From: Denticeps clupeoides
Taxonomy: Eukaryota > Chordata > Actinopteri > Clupeiformes > Denticipitidae
Assembly: GCF_900700375.1 (NCBI RefSeq)
Contig: NC_041708.1
Coordinates: forward strand, 8,290,313 to 8,354,312
DNA: 64,000 bases
Direction: 5' to 3'
Below, one piece after another: positions 61,301 through 64,000 of the stretch. Each line of letters starts with the position of its first letter. Position 1 is the first letter of the stretch. The position numbers and the translations under genes are program-made. The notes beneath the pieces are model-generated. The model worked only from the letters and a program-made list of their open reading frames with translations, searched no databases and was not told the DNA's origin.

Positions 61301-64000
61301 GTACCTTAGCAGATCGGGATTCGAACCAGCAACCTTCTGATTACGAGGCCGCTTCCTTAACCACTAGGCCACCACTGCCCCAAATGTCTTTCATTTGACT
61401 GATGTTCATTAAAGCGACAACATGCGCGAAGTATTGAAGGCAAACCATGTCAGTTTGGTGACTTTTGAATAAAGGGTTTGAGAACAAGCAAAGTTTAGTC
61501 ACAAAATCTGGCCAAGTCTGATTTAATGTAATAGGAACTATACACATTTAGAAGCAAGACACATAGGTGACATCAGGGGTCGGGGCTTGCAGTGTTTGTA
61601 GGTGTTCTGTTTAGCTGCTAAATTTATCTGCTGCACTAAACAGGAGAGGAGGTTACAAAATTCTTGCTGTGTGGTCTTAAGAATTTGGCTTGTTCACTAG
61701 TGTAAGGTAAACCCCCAGGATTAACATAAAGAGATGAAACAAGAACATCAAATTTGAAAGTTGTTACACAAATAAATAGCAAAGTCGAACATAGATAACC
61801 AAAAATTCTACTTAAGTACAGTTAAAACGTAGTACTTCATTACTTCTCATTTCTGTATAACACAATAAAATGAAATTGATGATTTTGTTACCATCACTAT
61901 TATTATTGAATCATACAATACTGATATATTGATGCAATGTTCTCTTTCATTAGTATGTGTTTCTTCTGTGAAAAAGGCTGAAATGTGTTAAAATGCTTAT
62001 GCCACTGGACAATAAATGATCTATCTATATATATGGTGAATGTAGTTGACAGGAACTAAATATGCTCAAGGATCAGCACTTCATAAATGATTTAACTTTT
62101 GATTAATACATGTTTTGTTTTTTATATAGCAGCTACCGAGGCACAGACAGGTAAGAACATTCTGTTCATTTTGAGTATTAAAAGTGTTGTAAAAGTGTTC
62201 TGGTAGAAGAAGTACACAAGCGTATTTGAGGTAAAGTAGAGCTATAAAAGGAACAATTTTACTCCATTATAAGTGGAAGTCCACCGTTTGAAATACCTTT
62301 TAAAGGTACAAAGGTTTTTAAATGTACTTAAATACCAAAAGTAAAAATATAGTGATTTATTAGGGTTATAATGTACTGTTAGTAGTTTTTTTTAACTAGG
62401 GGACATCTTTTAAGAGAATGACTGAAATTTGACTGATGCTCATTAAAACGACAACAAGCACAAAGTATTGAAGGCAAACCATGTCAATTTGGTGAAACAC
62501 GGTGACTATTGAATAAAGGGTTTGAGAACAAGCACAGTTTAGCCACAAAATCTGGCCAAGTCTGATTTACTGTAGTAGGAACTATACACATTTAGAAGCA
62601 AGACACATAGGTGACATCAGGGGCCGGGGCTTGCAGTGTTTGTAGGTGTTCTGTTTAGCTGCTAAATATAAAGCTTTATCTGCTGCACTAAACAGGAATT
62701 CTTGCTGTGTGGTCTTAAGAATTTGGCTTGTTCCCTAGTGTAAGGTAAATCCCCAGGATTAACATAAAGAGATGAAACAAGAACGTAAAAGTTGAAAGTT
62801 GTCACACAAATAAATAGCGAAGTAAAATATAGATACCCGAAAATTCTACTTAAGTACAATTACAATGTATTACTTCATTACTTCTCATATCTGTAAACGA
62901 TACAGTAAATAAAAAATAGATGATTGGCATAAATAATTATGTCATGTTACCATCACTATTATTTTTGAATCATAAAACACTGATATATTGATGCAATGTT
63001 CACTGTCATTGGTATGTGTTTCCATCTGTATTTGTCCAATAGAAATAGAAAATGGTTTAAAGTAAGACACTGGTATCTTTAACATAACATCATATCCTTT
63101 AACCCAGAGCCTTTTTTGCAGAATACACAGGTCTTGTGTTATGAAGAAAACATTCCCTGACACCTTGTATGTTTTTTTTATTTTTTTATTTTACACTAGT
63201 GTGCGGGACAGCCTCTTTAAACAGTCGGATTGTAGGAGGTGGTGCTGCCACCGATGGTAGCTGGCCCTGGCAGGCTAGTCTTTACCATAATGGAAGACAT
63301 GTCTGTGGTGGAACCCTCATCAGTAGTAACTGGGTGCTCACTGCATGTCACTGCGTTTTCAGGTAAACCTAGGCACAAATAAGTTTGTCCAACTTATTGT
63401 AAATACAGATAATAAGAAGCAAGCTGCTTATATGTTCCTATGCATTACCAGTCAAAAGTTTAATCACACCTACTAAAAAAAACATTTGAGTCTCTCCAAA
63501 TCAGGGGACTTTTGCTGTATTGGCAGCATTTCACACTCTTGTTTTTTCTCCACCACCTTAAGTTAGAAAATGGGGATGGTTTTCAACAGTCCTGAAGGTT
63601 AATGCTGAACATGTTCTTATGATTCACTCATGTTAATGATCATCCCATGAAGTGGCTTTTGATGATGACAATAATGAACAATAGTGACTTGATAGTCTAT
63701 GTGCTTATATGCACTACAAAACATGCAAAAACATGCTTATAATGTCTTATGTTATGGTGCATATTAATTGTCTTAAACATGTCTATCTCTTCTATGTAGA
63801 ACAAATGCCAATCAATGGACTGTATATCTGGGCAAACAGAAACAAAGTGGCCAGAATCCACACCAAAAATCCTTCAGTGTGAAGACAATCACTCCTCATC
63901 CTCAGTACAACAACACTTTTAACAACAACGATGTTGCTCTTATACAAATGGCCTCTTCAGTGACATTTACCCCGTACATCCAGCCCATCTGCCTGGCAAC
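58359..64000 (+). CDS. Secreted trypsin-like serine protease, 5' part, with repeated propeptide exon
   Basis: An S1A (chymotrypsin-fold) protease, truncated by the window edge. Exon 1 (58359-58407) encodes a signal peptide, [17 protein letters not shown]. Four identical 18-nt exons follow (58629-58646, 59684-59701, 60848-60865, 62133-62150), each adding ATEAQT. Exon 63200-63362 gives [10 protein letters not shown], the activation site IVGG, then [19 protein letters not shown] with the catalytic His. Exon 63800 onward gives the catalytic Asp in [10 protein letters not shown] and continues past 64000. The Ser exon lies outside. The VCG cysteine is the usual tether between propeptide and catalytic chain. 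The motif at the catalytic His is TACHC where the family has TAAHC. All phases fit (1 at the repeat exons, 2 at 63362). The order of domains recalls tryptase- or prostasin-like enzymes, but I cannot name the orthologue. Confidence 0.85.
58629..58646 (+). other. Mini-exon copy 1 (ATEAQT)
   Basis: 18 nt, identical in all four copies, phase 1 at both ends. The acceptor reads TAGCAG, so a NAGNAG choice could add one Ala. The donor is GTAAGA. Confidence 0.85.
59684..59701 (+). other. Mini-exon copy 2 (ATEAQT)
   Basis: Same 18 nt and same splice sites as copy 1, in the cassette that has been rearranged downstream. Confidence 0.85.
60848..60865 (+). other. Mini-exon copy 3 (ATEAQT)
   Basis: Same 18 nt and splice sites. 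Its cassette carries a SINE family A insertion 0.27 kb downstream. Confidence 0.85.
61131..61381 (-). repeat. SINE family A inside cassette 3
   Basis: A complete copy, very similar to the reference at 49612-49853. It interrupts cassette sequence: AACAGAATG continues on the far side as TCTTTCATTTGACTGATG, as in the uninterrupted copy 1. The insertion therefore postdates the duplication. Confidence 0.9.
62133..62150 (+). other. Mini-exon copy 4 (ATEAQT)
   Basis: Same 18 nt and splice sites. It is followed after about 1.05 kb by the first protease-domain exon. Confidence 0.85.
63446..63715. mobile_element. Left-half relative of the 2929-3726 DNA transposon
   Basis: It begins ACCAGTCAAAAGTTTAATCA and shares TTTCACACTCTTG, CCACCTTAAGTTA and CAGTCCTGAAGG with the element in nif3l1. 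The right inverted end is not found. It lies in a protease intron. Confidence 0.6.

Larger units (their letters stand above)
58447..63012 (+). repeat. Tandem array of four ~1.06-kb cassettes, each with one mini-exon
   Basis: The copies run at about 58447-59500, 59501-60664, 60665-61949 and 61950-63008. Each has, in order, TTCTGTGAAAAA.GCTGAAATG, a GATCTATCTAT tract, GGTGAATGTAGTTGACAGGA (third copy one base different), the mini-exon with flanking TATATAGCAG and GTAAGAACATTC, and a long A/T-rich intronic body with GGGGACATCTTTTAA and GTCGGGGCTTGCAGTGTTTG. Copy 2 lacks about 450 bases of the body and carries about 500 bases of unrelated sequence. Copy 3 carries a SINE. Without these changes the unit is 1.03-1.06 kb. 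Confidence 0.93.

Noticed and set aside
58447-63012. CRISPR-like or satellite interpretation of the repeated cassettes
   Set aside because: The units are about 1 kb and contain splice-flanked mini-exons in a vertebrate gene. There is no spacer architecture, and four copies are too few for a satellite.

Overview
The window is nuclear DNA of a ray-finned fish. It has small GT-AG introns, about one gene per 7 kb, many (CA)n tracts, at least two tRNA-derived SINE families and several Tc1-like remnants. The proteins read as ordinary vertebrate orthologues. I cannot fix the species.

Layout from left to right: nif3l1 (+, 1576-5083); gdpd3, a lysophospholipase D (-, 8433-5570), converging on nif3l1; tbx6 (+, 11175-15132); a prodh2-type hydroxyproline dehydrogenase (-, 21043-17104); eif3c (-, 29766-22544); ppp4c (-, 34697-32734); a long acidic, disordered protein that I tentatively call apobr-like (-, 41440-37189); a 13-exon immunoglobulin-superfamily gene (-, 53877-42573); and the 5' part of a secreted trypsin-like protease (+, from 58359), which runs off the right edge.

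For every gene except eif3c I joined all exons by hand and checked that splice phases and length agree. They do everywhere except one exon of the Ig gene, which is one base out of frame at a C run. In eif3c only the first two exons and the last three were placed exactly. From general knowledge, human GDPD3, TBX6, PPP4C, EIF3C and APOBR all lie in 16p11.2, so much of the window is one old syntenic block. nif3l1, prodh2, the Ig gene and the protease are additions to it. The products do not form a pathway: they are a somite transcription factor, housekeeping enzymes, translation and phosphatase subunits, and two immune- or secretion-type genes.

The most unusual structure is at the right end. Between the signal-peptide exon and the catalytic exons of the protease lie four tandem copies of a roughly 1.06-kb cassette. 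Each carries the same 18-nt, phase-1/phase-1 mini-exon encoding ATEAQT, so the zymogen appears to have a copy-number-tunable propeptide stalk. Second is the Ig gene, whose frame-compatible exons continue for seven more coding exons after a clear transmembrane exon. Smaller points are a duplicated C-terminal exon in eif3c, a ppp4c splice donor lying inside a (GT)n microsatellite, and a T-box half-site just upstream of the tbx6 TATA box.
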